11,542 nucleotides of DNA from NCBI GenBank assembly GCA_035310015.1, contig DATGEO010000136.1, positions 1 through 11,542 of the forward strand, in the 5' to 3' direction. The position numbers were made by a program, and so were the translations under genes. Below, piece by piece: positions 1-6,322 of this stretch (positions are counted from its first letter, which is position 1; the number at the start of each line of letters is the position of its first letter). This stretch comes from DATGEO01 sp035310015. Lineage in GTDB: Bacteria > Chloroflexota > Dormibacteria > Dormibacterales > Dormibacteraceae. The notes beneath the pieces are model-generated. The model saw only the letters and a list, made by a program, of their open reading frames with translations. It was not told the DNA's origin and ran no database searches.

Positions 1-1
1 G

Positions 2-82
2 GACGGGGCGCGCAACTACATCGCCACCCACGGCGCGGCGCGGGTGTGCGCGGTCGCGGCAGCCGAGGTGATGAGGCCGTGA
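2..82 (+). CDS. C-terminal end of an unidentified protein (5' truncated)
   Basis: An open frame enters from the left edge and ends at TGA 80-82, giving a 26-residue tail ending AAAEVMRP. It is probably real because the murQ start (GTG 79-81) overlaps its stop in the 4-nt GTGA arrangement repeated at the next junctions, so it would be the upstream member of the same operon. The tail is alanine-rich and likely helical, but it is too short for me to assign a family. Other genes of muropeptide or amino-sugar recycling would fit the place, but that is a guess from context only. Confidence 0.55.
   Translation, partial: DGARNYIATHGAARVCAVAAAEVMRP
65..72 (+). promoter_or_regulatory. Ribosome binding site of murQ
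   Basis: GAGGTGAT is an extended match to the anti-Shine-Dalgarno sequence and lies 6 nt before GTG 79. It decides the murQ start in favour of GTG 79 over the in-frame upstream GTG 46. Confidence 0.75.
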
Positions 83-939
83 GCGAAGACGTCCACCCGC
101 GCGCGGACGAGCTCGATGCGCTCGACACCGTCGAGCTGCTCACGGTGATGCAGCAGGAGGACCGCCGGGCGCTCGACGCGCTCCGGGAGCAGCTGCCCGC
201 GGTGGCGAAGGCGGTGGACGCGATCGTCCAGCGCATGCGGGCCGGCGGCCGCCTGCACTACTTCGGCGCCGGGACGAGCGGCCGCCTGGGTGCGCTCGAC
301 GCCGCCGAGTGCGGACCGACGTTCGGCGTCGACCCGGCATCCGTGCAGGCGCACGACGCCGGCGACGGCGAGGCCGAGGACGACGGCCGGCGAGGCTGCG
401 AGGAGGCGCGGGCGTCCGTCGCGCCGCGAGACGCGGTCGTCGCCATCAGCGCGTCCGGTCGCACCGCTTACGCGCTCGGCGCCGCGGACGAGGCCAGGCG
501 GGTCGGCGCGCTGGTCGTCGCCCTCAGCTGCGCTCCGGGCTCGCCGCTGGGCGAGTCCGCCGACGTTGCCATCGAAGTCGCGACCGGCCCTGAGGTCATC
601 GCCGGCTCGACGAGGCTGAAGGGAGGCACAGTGCAGAAGATCGTCCTGAACATGATCAGCACGGGCGTCTTCACGCGCCTCGGCCGCACGTACCGCGGCC
701 GCATGGTCGGCGTCGAGCCTCTGAACGCCAAGCTGCGCGGCCGCGCGCTCGGCATGGTGGTCGCCCTGACCGGTGCGAGCGAGGCCGCCGCTGAAGCTGC
801 GCTGTCGGCCGCAGGCGGCAGCGCGAGCGTCGCCGTGCTCATGCTCCGGCGGGGTCTCGACGCCGGCGCGGCCAGGCAGAGGCTCGAAGCCAGCGCCGGC
901 GACCTCGCCGCCGCGCTGGGCGAGAGGGCTCAGCGATGA
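79..939 (+). CDS. murQ: N-acetylmuramic acid 6-phosphate etherase MurQ
   Basis: MurQ splits the lactyl ether of MurNAc-6-P, giving GlcNAc-6-P and D-lactate in cytoplasmic peptidoglycan recycling. The 286-residue product is one SIS domain: GAGTSGRLG (63-71), AAECGPTFG (75-83) holding the expected catalytic Glu77 (equivalent to E. coli Glu83), SASGRT (124-129), SCAPGSPL (150-157), GPEVIAGSTRLKGGT (170-184) and the NAKLRGRA segment near 216-223. The stretch between the catalytic Glu and SASGRT is about nine residues shorter than in E. coli MurQ, but an AEDD motif remains, so Asp101 probably matches catalytic Asp115. GTG 79 is chosen because of the strong ribosome binding site and the 4-nt overlap with the upstream stop. 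The stop overlaps nagA as ATGA, so the two are probably translationally coupled. The product GlcNAc-6-P is the substrate of the next enzyme. GckR-like regulators share the fold, but no extra domain is present. Confidence 0.95.
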   Translation: MSEDVHPRADELDALDTVELLTVMQQEDRRALDALREQLPAVAKAVDAIVQRMRAGGRLHYFGAGTSGRLGALDAAECGPTFGVDPASVQAHDAGDGEAEDDGRRGCEEARASVAPRDAVVAISASGRTAYALGAADEARRVGALVVALSCAPGSPLGESADVAIEVATGPEVIAGSTRLKGGTVQKIVLNMISTGVFTRLGRTYRGRMVGVEPLNAKLRGRALGMVVALTGASEAAAEAALSAAGGSASVAVLMLRRGLDAGAARQRLEASAGDLAAALGERAQR

Positions 940-2063
940 GGACGTTGATCCGCGGTCGCGTGCACGGCATTCCCGGCGAGGGGACCGGCGTGATGGTGGA
1001 CGGGGCGGTCGTCACCTGGATCGGCGACGCTAGGTCGGCGCCGGAGCGCGCCGACGAAGAAGTGGTGATGGAGCCGGGCGAGCTGCTGGCTCCCGGTTTC
1101 ATCGACCTCCAGGTGAACGGGTTCGCCGGCCATGACGCAGGTGAAGGCCGCGACTCGGTCGAGGCGATCTCCGACGCGCTGCCCGCGACCGGCGTGACCG
1201 CATTCTTGCCGACGCTCATCTCGGCGCCGGTGGCGACGGGCGCCGAGTTTGCGGCGTCGGTGGCATCAGCCGACGGTCGCGGCGCGCGCGTGCTCGGCGC
1301 GCACATCGAGGGTCCTTTCATCAACCCCTCGTTTCGCGGCGCGCACGACCGCGCATGCCTGGCGACGCCCACCGCCGAGCAGGTCGAGGTCATCGCGCGC
1401 GCACACCCGCGCCTGGTCACGCTCGCGCCCGAGCTACCCGGCGCGCTCGAGGCGATCGCGCGCCTTCGCGGCGCCGGTGTCGTCGTCAGCGCTGGGCACA
1501 CGGCAGCGGACTTCGAGCAGGGCCTGCGCGCGATCGACGCCGGCGTGCGCTTCGGGACGCACATCTACAACGCGATGCCGCCGGTGCACCACCGGCGGCC
1601 CGGCATCGCCCTGGCGCTGCTCCTCGACCGGCGCGTGACCGTCGGCCTCATCGCCGACGGCATGCACGTCCACCGGTCGGTGTGCCGGCAGCTGCTCGCG
1701 GTCAAGGGCGTCGCGCGCGTCGCCCTGACGACGGACCAGACCGCGGCCGCGGGCACCGCCCCCGGCGAGTTCCATCTGTCCGGCCGCAGGGTCGTGAGCG
1801 ACGGCGTCGTGGTGCGGCTGGAGGACGGAACCCTGGCGGGCAGCGCGTCGACCCTGGACGACCTGGTGCGCCGGATGGCCGGGCTTCCCGGCATGACCGT
1901 CGACCGCGCCGTCAGCATGGCTTCGAGCGTGCCCGCCCGCGCGGTCGGCGAGAAGCTCCTCGGCCGGATCGCGGTCGGAGCGTGCGCCGACCTGGTGGTG
2001 CTCGACCGCGACCTGCGCGTTCGCCTCACGATGGTGGGAGGGCGAGTGAGGTACAGGCGGTGA
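936..2063 (+). CDS. nagA: N-acetylglucosamine-6-phosphate deacetylase NagA
   Basis: NagA removes acetate from GlcNAc-6-P to give glucosamine-6-P in the cytoplasm. At 375 residues it has the usual family length. The amidohydrolase TIM-barrel landmarks come in order: PGFIDLQVNG (53-62), HIEGPFINP (123-131) with metal ligand Glu125, SAGHTAAD (185-192) with His188, GTHIYNAM (207-214) with His209, LIADGMHVH (238-246), and LTTDQTAAAG (264-273) with catalytic Asp267. A typical C-terminal amidohydrolase strand (GRIAVGACADLVVLD) follows. As in E. coli NagA, the N-terminal HxH motif is replaced by DLQVNG, which points to a mononuclear metal site. The ATG overlaps the murQ stop (ATGA), with GAGAGG about 8 nt upstream. 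Its stop overlaps the GTG of the deaminase gene. Operon position and motifs agree, leaving little doubt about the assignment. Confidence 0.96.
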   Translation: MRTLIRGRVHGIPGEGTGVMVDGAVVTWIGDARSAPERADEEVVMEPGELLAPGFIDLQVNGFAGHDAGEGRDSVEAISDALPATGVTAFLPTLISAPVATGAEFAASVASADGRGARVLGAHIEGPFINPSFRGAHDRACLATPTAEQVEVIARAHPRLVTLAPELPGALEAIARLRGAGVVVSAGHTAADFEQGLRAIDAGVRFGTHIYNAMPPVHHRRPGIALALLLDRRVTVGLIADGMHVHRSVCRQLLAVKGVARVALTTDQTAAAGTAPGEFHLSGRRVVSDGVVVRLEDGTLAGSASTLDDLVRRMAGLPGMTVDRAVSMASSVPARAVGEKLLGRIAVGACADLVVLDRDLRVRLTMVGGRVRYRR

Positions 2064-3094
2064 ATCGCTTTCGAGACGAGATCGGCCAGCAGCCGGCGAT
2101 CGCCCGGCGCCTTCTCGCCGAGAGTGGCCCCGCGCTGGAGGCAGTCGCGGCCGCGTTCGCCAGGTCGAAGCCGCGCGGCTTCGTCGTCGCCGCCCGCGGC
2201 AGCTCGGACCACGCGGCCGACTATGCGCGCTACCTGTTCGGCCGCCGCCATCGCGAGCTCGTGGCGCTCGCCGCGCCGTCGCTCTTCACCCACTACGCGT
2301 CGCCGCCGTCGCTCGAATCCCAGTGCGTGATCGGCATCTCGCAGTCGGGTGCGTCACCGGACGTGATCGCGGTGATCGAGGAGGCGGCACGCCAGGGCGC
2401 GATGACGGTCGCGATCACAAACGATCGCGACTCGCCGCTCGCGCGCGCGTCCGGCACGGTGCTCCCGCTGCTGGCCGGCCCCGAGGAGAGCGTGCCCGCG
2501 TCGAAGACCTACACGGCCAGCCTTCTCGCCCTGGCCCTGATGTCTTCGGCGATCGCGCCGGACGAAGCGCTCTCTCGCGCGCTCACGCGCGTGCCCGAGG
2601 CGATGGAGGTCGCGCTCGCCGCCGAGTCCAGGCTCGGGCGGGTGGCGGCGGAGCTGACGGGCCCGCGCGCCGTCGTGCTGGGTCGCGGCTTCAACCTCTG
2701 CACCGCGGAGGAGATCGCGCTCAAGCTGACCGAGACCAGCTATGTGCTCGCGCGCGCATGGTCGACGGCGGACTTCGTGCACGGACCGATCGCGGTGGTC
2801 GAGGAAGGCTTTCCGGTCCTGCTGGTGGGAGCGGGCGGCTCGGTGGCCAAGGACCTCGAGTCGATCGCGGCCCGGCTCGAGGAGTACAGCTGCCGCGTGA
2901 CCGGCCTGTTCGACGCCCGCGTCGCTCCGCTCGGCGAGCAGGGCTCGGTGCGCATCGACACCGGCCTGCCCGAAGAGCTGACGCCGCTGACGCTGGCCGT
3001 CCTCGGGCAGCTGCTGGCCAACCGGGTCGCGGCCGACCGCGGCGTCGACCCGGATGCGCCTCGCGCGCTGCGCAAGGTCACCCGCACCTGGTAG
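2060..3094 (+). CDS. nagB-II: SIS-domain glucosamine-6-phosphate deaminase (NagB-II type)
   Basis: The 344-residue protein carries two tandem SIS domains (roughly 25-170 and 195-330) and resembles the isomerase half of GlmS without the glutaminase domain. This is the layout of class II GlcN-6-P deaminases, which convert GlcN-6-P to fructose-6-P and ammonia. Visible motifs are ARGSSDHAA (45-53), GISQSGASPD (92-101), EESVPASKTYTA (142-153), GRGFN (208-212), EEIALKLTETSY (217-228) matching the GlmS catalytic Glu region, HGPIAVV (241-247), and a C-terminal LRKVTRT whose Lys339 matches the GlmS C-terminal lysine. The start is GTG 2060: it overlaps the nagA stop (GTGA) and has GAGGT 7 nt upstream. 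Placement straight after nagA argues for the deaminase role. Related AgaS or FrlB-like enzymes with other phosphosugars are the main alternative. No classical hexameric NagB is in the window. Confidence 0.88.
   Translation: MNRFRDEIGQQPAIARRLLAESGPALEAVAAAFARSKPRGFVVAARGSSDHAADYARYLFGRRHRELVALAAPSLFTHYASPPSLESQCVIGISQSGASPDVIAVIEEAARQGAMTVAITNDRDSPLARASGTVLPLLAGPEESVPASKTYTASLLALALMSSAIAPDEALSRALTRVPEAMEVALAAESRLGRVAAELTGPRAVVLGRGFNLCTAEEIALKLTETSYVLARAWSTADFVHGPIAVVEEGFPVLLVGAGGSVAKDLESIAARLEEYSCRVTGLFDARVAPLGEQGSVRIDTGLPEELTPLTLAVLGQLLANRVAADRGVDPDAPRALRKVTRTW
3074..3078 (+). promoter_or_regulatory. Candidate ribosome binding site for the CTG-initiated kinase
   Basis: AAGGT lies inside the end of the deaminase gene, 9 nt before CTG 3088. 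It is only a partial match, but nothing comparable precedes the other possible start, CTG 3106. Confidence 0.35.
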
Positions 3095-3945
3095 CGCTCA
3101 CCGTCCTGGGACTCGACATCGGCGGCACCTCGACCAGGGCCCGGCTCAGCCAGGGCGGGCACACGGTGGCGGAGGCCGTCGGTGAGGGCGCGAACGTCAC
3201 TACAGTCGATCCGGAGCTGGTCGAGATCCGGCTTACGAAGCTGATCGCCGATCTCGGCTCGCCGCGCCCCGCGGCATGCTGCGCCGGAGCCGCGGGCTCG
3301 GAGTTTCCCGCCGGTCGCAGGCTGCTCGAGGTTCTGCTCGCCCGCCTGCTGCCCCAGACCAAGGTGCTCGTCGTGCACGACGCGCGCCTCATCCTGGCCG
3401 CCGCCGGCGTGGACTCCGGGATCGCGCTCATCGCGGGCACGGGCTCGGTCGCGTACGGGCGTGACGCCGCGGGCAACGAGGCGCGAGCCGGCGGGTGGGG
3501 CTGGCTGCTGGGCGATGAGGGCGGCGGCGCGTGGATCACGCGCGAGGCGCTGCGCGAGCTGATGCGGCGCCGCGACGCCGGGGAGCCGGTGGGGGCGCTG
3601 GGAGACGCCCTGTTCGCGTCGACCGGCACCCATGACCCGCTCGAGCTGGCGGGCAAGCTGCAGGGCGATCACCTGGCCGCCCGTTGGGCGGCCCAGGCGC
3701 GCGTGGTGTTGGAGTCGCCGGATCCGGCGGCCGTTCGGATTCGCGAGAACGCGGCCGGCGCCCTCGCCGCGCTCGTGGAGCAGGTGCGGGCGCGGCTCGC
3801 GATCGATGGTCCGGTGGTGATGGCCGGGGGCTTGCTCCGCAACTTTCCGGGCCTTCAGGCGGCGGTCCGCGATCGCGTCGGTGAGTCGATCCTCCTCTCG
3901 GAAGAGCCCGTGGCCGGAGCCGTACGAATCGCGGAGACGCTTTAA
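3088..3945 (+). CDS. nagK: BadF/BadG/BcrA/BcrD-family N-acetylglucosamine (or MurNAc/GlcNAc) kinase
   Basis: This ASKHA-fold kinase would phosphorylate GlcNAc, and possibly MurNAc, at O6 with ATP, feeding nagA and murQ. It shows phosphate-1 motif GLDIGGTSTR (8-17), VVHDAR (95-100), phosphate-2 motif IAGTGSVAYG (115-124), the BadF hallmark GGWGWLLGDEGGGAWI (135-150), and adenosine motif VVMAGGLLRN (243-252). From CTG 3088 it is 285 residues, near the usual family length. The start is odd: between the last upstream ATG, hundreds of bases back inside the deaminase gene, and the essential DIGGT motif there is no in-frame ATG, GTG or TTG. CTG 3088 has a partial ribosome binding site and overlaps the deaminase stop by 7 nt; CTG 3106 is the alternative. 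The first downstream GTG (3166) would delete the ATP-binding motif. Known clostridial MurK is a BadF kinase acting on both MurNAc and GlcNAc, so dual specificity is plausible here. The sugar is inferred from context. Confidence 0.88.
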   Translation: MVALTVLGLDIGGTSTRARLSQGGHTVAEAVGEGANVTTVDPELVEIRLTKLIADLGSPRPAACCAGAAGSEFPAGRRLLEVLLARLLPQTKVLVVHDARLILAAAGVDSGIALIAGTGSVAYGRDAAGNEARAGGWGWLLGDEGGGAWITREALRELMRRRDAGEPVGALGDALFASTGTHDPLELAGKLQGDHLAARWAAQARVVLESPDPAAVRIRENAAGALAALVEQVRARLAIDGPVVMAGGLLRNFPGLQAAVRDRVGESILLSEEPVAGAVRIAETL

Positions 3946-3949
3946 CCGG

Positions 3950-3955
3950 TATCCT
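3950..3955 (+). promoter_or_regulatory. Candidate -10 element for leaderless cysH
   Basis: TATCCT fits the TANNNT consensus and lies 8 nt before ATG 3964, which would place the transcript start within about 2 nt of the start codon. No Shine-Dalgarno precedes the ATG. I see no clear -35. The box falls just after the kinase stop (TAA 3943-3945), so it would separate the sulfur genes from the amino-sugar operon. Confidence 0.5.
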
Positions 3956-3963
3956 CGCCGCTC

Positions 3964-4701
3964 ATGGGCACCGTCGCGCCCGCCTACGTCATGACGGGTC
4001 ACGACCCCGAAGCGATCCTGCGCTGGGCGCATGAGACCTTCCCGCGCGTCGCGATCGTCGCCAGCTTGCAGGCCGAGTCGTCGGTGCTCATCGACATGGC
4101 CGCGCGAGAGGGGCTGCCGGCGCACGTCGTCACCCTCGACACCGGGCGCCTTCCGCAGGAGACGCACGACATGATCGACCGGATGCGCGAGCGCTACGGC
4201 GTGCCGCTGGACGTGATCGTCCCCGACACCGCCGAGGTGGAGGACCTGGTACGCACGCATGGCACCAACCCGTTCTACCGCTCGGTCGAGCTGCGCCGCC
4301 TGTGCTGCGACGTGCGCAAGTCGCGGCCGCTCGCCCGTGCGCTGCGTGGTTTCGACGCCTGGGTCACAGGTGTCCGCCGGCAGCAGGCCCTCACCCGCGC
4401 GGAGACGCAGGTCGTCTCCGAGGACAGAGAGCACGCCGGGCTCACCAAGATCGCGCCGCTCGCGGCCTGGACGAAGGAGCAGGTGTGGGCCTACATCCGC
4501 GAGCACGACGTCCCGTACCACGCGCTCTACGACCAGGGCTACTCGTCGATCGGGTGCGCGCCGTGCACGCGGGCGACGAACGCCGGCGAGGACGAGCGCG
4601 CCGGGCGCTGGTGGTGGGAGGTGGACGAGGTGAAGGAATGCGGCCTGCACTGGACGCCGGACAACCGCCCGCTGCCCACCGCCGGAAAGGAGGGCGCTTG
4701 A
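3964..4701 (+). CDS. cysH: Phosphoadenylyl/adenylyl-sulfate reductase CysH, [4Fe-4S] APS-reductase type
   Basis: CysH reduces activated sulfate (APS or PAPS) to sulfite with thioredoxin or a similar donor in assimilatory sulfate reduction. The 245-residue protein has the PP-loop-like SLQAESSVLID (34-44), TLDTGRLPQET (57-67), a CCDVRKSRPL motif (114-123), TGVRRQQALTRAE (135-147), SSIGCAPCTR (194-203) and the catalytic tail motif ECGLHW (225-230) with Cys226. The Cys pairs 114/115 and 198/201 are the ligand pattern of the iron-sulfur cluster found in APS-using enzymes, so APS is the more likely substrate. The start is ATG 3964, after a leaderless-type -10 box. Its stop overlaps the TTG of the ABC ATPase gene, tying reductase and transporter together. 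No ATP sulfurylase or sulfite reductase gene is in view. The family call is very secure; APS versus PAPS rests on the motif. Confidence 0.95.
   Translation: MGTVAPAYVMTGHDPEAILRWAHETFPRVAIVASLQAESSVLIDMAAREGLPAHVVTLDTGRLPQETHDMIDRMRERYGVPLDVIVPDTAEVEDLVRTHGTNPFYRSVELRRLCCDVRKSRPLARALRGFDAWVTGVRRQQALTRAETQVVSEDREHAGLTKIAPLAAWTKEQVWAYIREHDVPYHALYDQGYSSIGCAPCTRATNAGEDERAGRWWWEVDEVKECGLHWTPDNRPLPTAGKEGA
4686..4693 (+). promoter_or_regulatory. Strong ribosome binding site deciding a TTG start
   Basis: AAAGGAGG is a near-perfect Shine-Dalgarno at the end of cysH, 4 nt before TTG 4698. It fixes the ABC ATPase start at this TTG, whose TTGA overlaps the cysH stop. It contrasts with the absence of such sites at the four probable first genes of transcripts. 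Confidence 0.8.
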
Positions 4702-5468
4702 CCGAAGAGCACGGCCTGTCGGACGAGCACTCGGTCAGCGTCGAGCACCTGACCAAGGTGTTCCCGCACGGCGACCGCCGGCTGGTGGCCCTGCAGGACG
4801 TGACGCTCGAGGTCCAGCCGGGCGAGTTCGTGTGCGTCGTGGGCGCGAGCGGGTCGGGCAAGAGCACGCTGCTGAGCGTGCTCGCGGGCCTCGACCAGGC
4901 CACGGCGGGCAAGGCGCACGTGCACGGCCGCGTGGCCCTGATGTTCCAGGAGGCGGCGCTGCTGCCGTGGCTCACCGCCGCCGAGAACGTCGAGCTCGCG
5001 CTCGATCTGCGCGGCGTCGCCCGAGACGCACGCCGCAAGCGCACGCAGGAGCTGCTGGAGACGGTGCACCTGCACGGGTTCGAGCGCCGGCGCCCGCACG
5101 AGCTGTCGGGCGGGATGAAGCAGCGCGTGGCCCTGGCCCGTGCCCTCGCCCAGGACGCGGACGTGCTGCTGATGGACGAGCCTTTCGCCTCTCTCGACGC
5201 GATCACGCGCGACCTGCTGCACGAAGAGCTCGTGCGCCTGTGGAGCTCCACCAGGCTCACGATTCTCTTCGTGACCCACAACGCGCGCGAAGCCGTGCGC
5301 CTCGGCGATCGCGTGCTGGTGTTCACGAGCCGGCCCGGCCGCGTCGCGCACGAGATTCGCGTCGATCTGCCCAGGCCGCGAAGCCTCGACTCGCCGGAGC
5401 TCGCGGTCATCGCCGGCCGCATCACCGACCGCCTGAAGCAGGAAGCCCGCCTGGTAAATGCGGGCTGA
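4698..5468 (+). CDS. ABC importer ATP-binding protein, sulfonate/taurine/nitrate type (SsuB/TauB-like)
   Basis: This cytoplasmic ATPase powers the permease encoded next. The 256-residue protein has a complete nucleotide-binding domain: Walker A GASGSGKST (49-57), Q-loop FQEAALLPWLTAAENV (83-98, Gln84), signature LSGGMKQR (136-143), Walker B VLLMDEPF (156-163), D-loop SLD and switch His194 in FVTHN. The ALLPWLTAAENV segment and the C-terminal FTSRPGRVAHEI stretch (around 209-220) are typical of SsuB/TauB/NrtD-like ATPases. The TTG start is supported by the ribosome binding site and by the 4-nt overlap with cysH. The gene overlaps the permease by 11 nt. Linkage to cysH favours an organosulfur compound or sulfate as substrate, but that is inference; other substrates of the family, such as nitrate or thiamine precursors, cannot be excluded from the ATPase alone. 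Confidence 0.9.
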   Translation: MTEEHGLSDEHSVSVEHLTKVFPHGDRRLVALQDVTLEVQPGEFVCVVGASGSGKSTLLSVLAGLDQATAGKAHVHGRVALMFQEAALLPWLTAAENVELALDLRGVARDARRKRTQELLETVHLHGFERRRPHELSGGMKQRVALARALAQDADVLLMDEPFASLDAITRDLLHEELVRLWSSTRLTILFVTHNAREAVRLGDRVLVFTSRPGRVAHEIRVDLPRPRSLDSPELAVIAGRITDRLKQEARLVNAG

Positions 5469-6306
5469 GGTCTCGCCCGCGGTCGCGGTCGCCGAGGTCG
5501 AAGAGGCGATCTTCGAAGACCGCGGGCCGGCCGGTCCGCAGCGGGCGTGGTCCTGGCTGTGGCCGAAGCTCGCGGCGGTCGCCCTGTTCCTCGTCGCGTG
5601 GCAGGCGATCGTGTGGTCCGGCTGGCGGCCCGACTACGTGCTGCCAGGACCCATGCCGGTCTTCCAGCGCCTCGGCCAGGACCTCGGCCGGCCGGAATTC
5701 TGGGCGGGAGTGGGCAACACGATGCGCCGCGCCTTCCTCGGCTACGCGATCGCCATCGTCATCGGCAGCGCCGTCGGTCTTTTGGTCGCGCGGGTTCCGA
5801 TCGTGCGCAAGGCGGTCGGCCACGCCATCCTCGGCCTGCAGTCGATGCCGTCGATCGCATGGTTCCCGCTCGCGATCCTTCTTTTCCAGCTGACCGAGGG
5901 CGCGATTCTCTTCGTCGTCATCCTCGGCGCGGCGCCGGCGGTGGCGACCGGGTTGCTGGGCGGCGTCGACCACGTGCAGCCGCTGCTCGTGCGCGTCGGT
6001 CGCGTGATGGGCGCGCGCGGCGTCACCCTGTACCGCTACGTGATCCTGCCCGCCGCGCTGCCGGGATTCGTCGGTGGCCTCAAACAGGGCTGGGCGTTTG
6101 CGTGGCGCAGCTTGATGGCCGGCGAGATCATCGGCGTCGTCGCCAACCAGCCATCGCTCGGCCAGCAGCTGCAGTTCGCGCGTGACTTCTCCGACGCGCA
6201 GCAGCTGCTGGCGCTGATGATCGTCATCTTCCTCGTCGGCGTGGCGGTCGACCTCGCCTTCGGCTTCGCGGACCGCGCGATCAGAAGGAGATGGGGCCTG
6301 CTCTGA
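5458..6306 (+). CDS. ABC importer permease, SsuC/TauC-like
   Basis: This 282-residue inner-membrane protein of the binding-protein-dependent transport family pairs with the ATPase encoded just upstream. A charged cytoplasmic N-terminus (1-30) is followed by hydrophobic segments at about 36-54, 93-111, 124-144, 147-165, 208-226 and 250-270. The VLPGPMPVFQRL segment (61-72) is characteristic of SsuC/TauC-like permeases. The ATPase-contacting EAA loop lies at about 181-203, where GARGVTLYRYVILPAALPG keeps the conserved Gly188 and ILP but has lost the canonical EAA triplet. ATG 5458 overlaps the ATPase gene by 11 nt; the nearest purine-rich site, AGGAAG, is rather far (12 nt), so coupling to upstream translation is likely. 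No substrate-binding protein gene adjoins it, and the next gene is a DUF72 protein. Confidence 0.9.
   Translation: MRAEVSPAVAVAEVEEAIFEDRGPAGPQRAWSWLWPKLAAVALFLVAWQAIVWSGWRPDYVLPGPMPVFQRLGQDLGRPEFWAGVGNTMRRAFLGYAIAIVIGSAVGLLVARVPIVRKAVGHAILGLQSMPSIAWFPLAILLFQLTEGAILFVVILGAAPAVATGLLGGVDHVQPLLVRVGRVMGARGVTLYRYVILPAALPGFVGGLKQGWAFAWRSLMAGEIIGVVANQPSLGQQLQFARDFSDAQQLLALMIVIFLVGVAVDLAFGFADRAIRRRWGLL
6285..6292 (+). promoter_or_regulatory. Strong Shine-Dalgarno-like site far upstream of the DUF72 start
   Basis: AAGGAGAT lies in the last codons of the permease gene, 30 nt before ATG 6323, which is too far for normal use. A 6-bp inverted repeat at 6303-6320 sits between them; folding it would leave 12 unpaired nucleotides between site and start. 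It may instead be chance codon content. Confidence 0.3.
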
Positions 6307-6320
6307 CGTTTCATCGTCAG
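6303..6320 (+). repeat. Perfect 6-bp inverted repeat spanning the permease stop
   Basis: CTGACG, a 6-nt loop TTTCAT, and CGTCAG form a perfect hairpin. The left arm holds the permease stop TGA (6304-6306) and the right arm ends 2 nt before ATG 6323. No run of T follows, so it is not an obvious intrinsic terminator. It could affect initiation of the DUF72 gene. Confidence 0.45.
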
Positions 6321-6322
6321 TG

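Noticed and set aside
46..78. Earlier GTG start for murQ
   Set aside because: It would overlap the preceding gene by 37 nt without a ribosome binding site; GTG 79 has an excellent one.
839..1564. 241-codon minus-strand frame opposite nagA
   Set aside because: It is antisense to conserved nagA motifs, with no domain, signal or ribosome binding site of its own.
1355..2059. Upstream extension of the deaminase frame into nagA
   Set aside because: The extension is a shifted reading of nagA with Arg/Ala-rich content. GTG 2060 has a Shine-Dalgarno, a 4-nt overlap with the nagA stop and the expected family N-terminus.
2323..3087. Upstream part of the kinase frame as a protein fusion with the deaminase region
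   Set aside because: This stretch is the deaminase gene read in another frame. It lacks any domain of its own and is Arg/Gly-rich.
2740..4650. Very long minus-strand open frame (636 codons) across the deaminase, kinase and cysH genes
   Set aside because: It is antisense to three genes with clear family motifs, shows no recognisable domain itself, and is Arg/His/Ala-rich with low complexity, as expected for shadow frames in GC-rich DNA.
6303..6320. Intrinsic terminator after the permease gene
   Set aside because: The hairpin has no following T tract and its right arm ends 2 nt before the next start codon.
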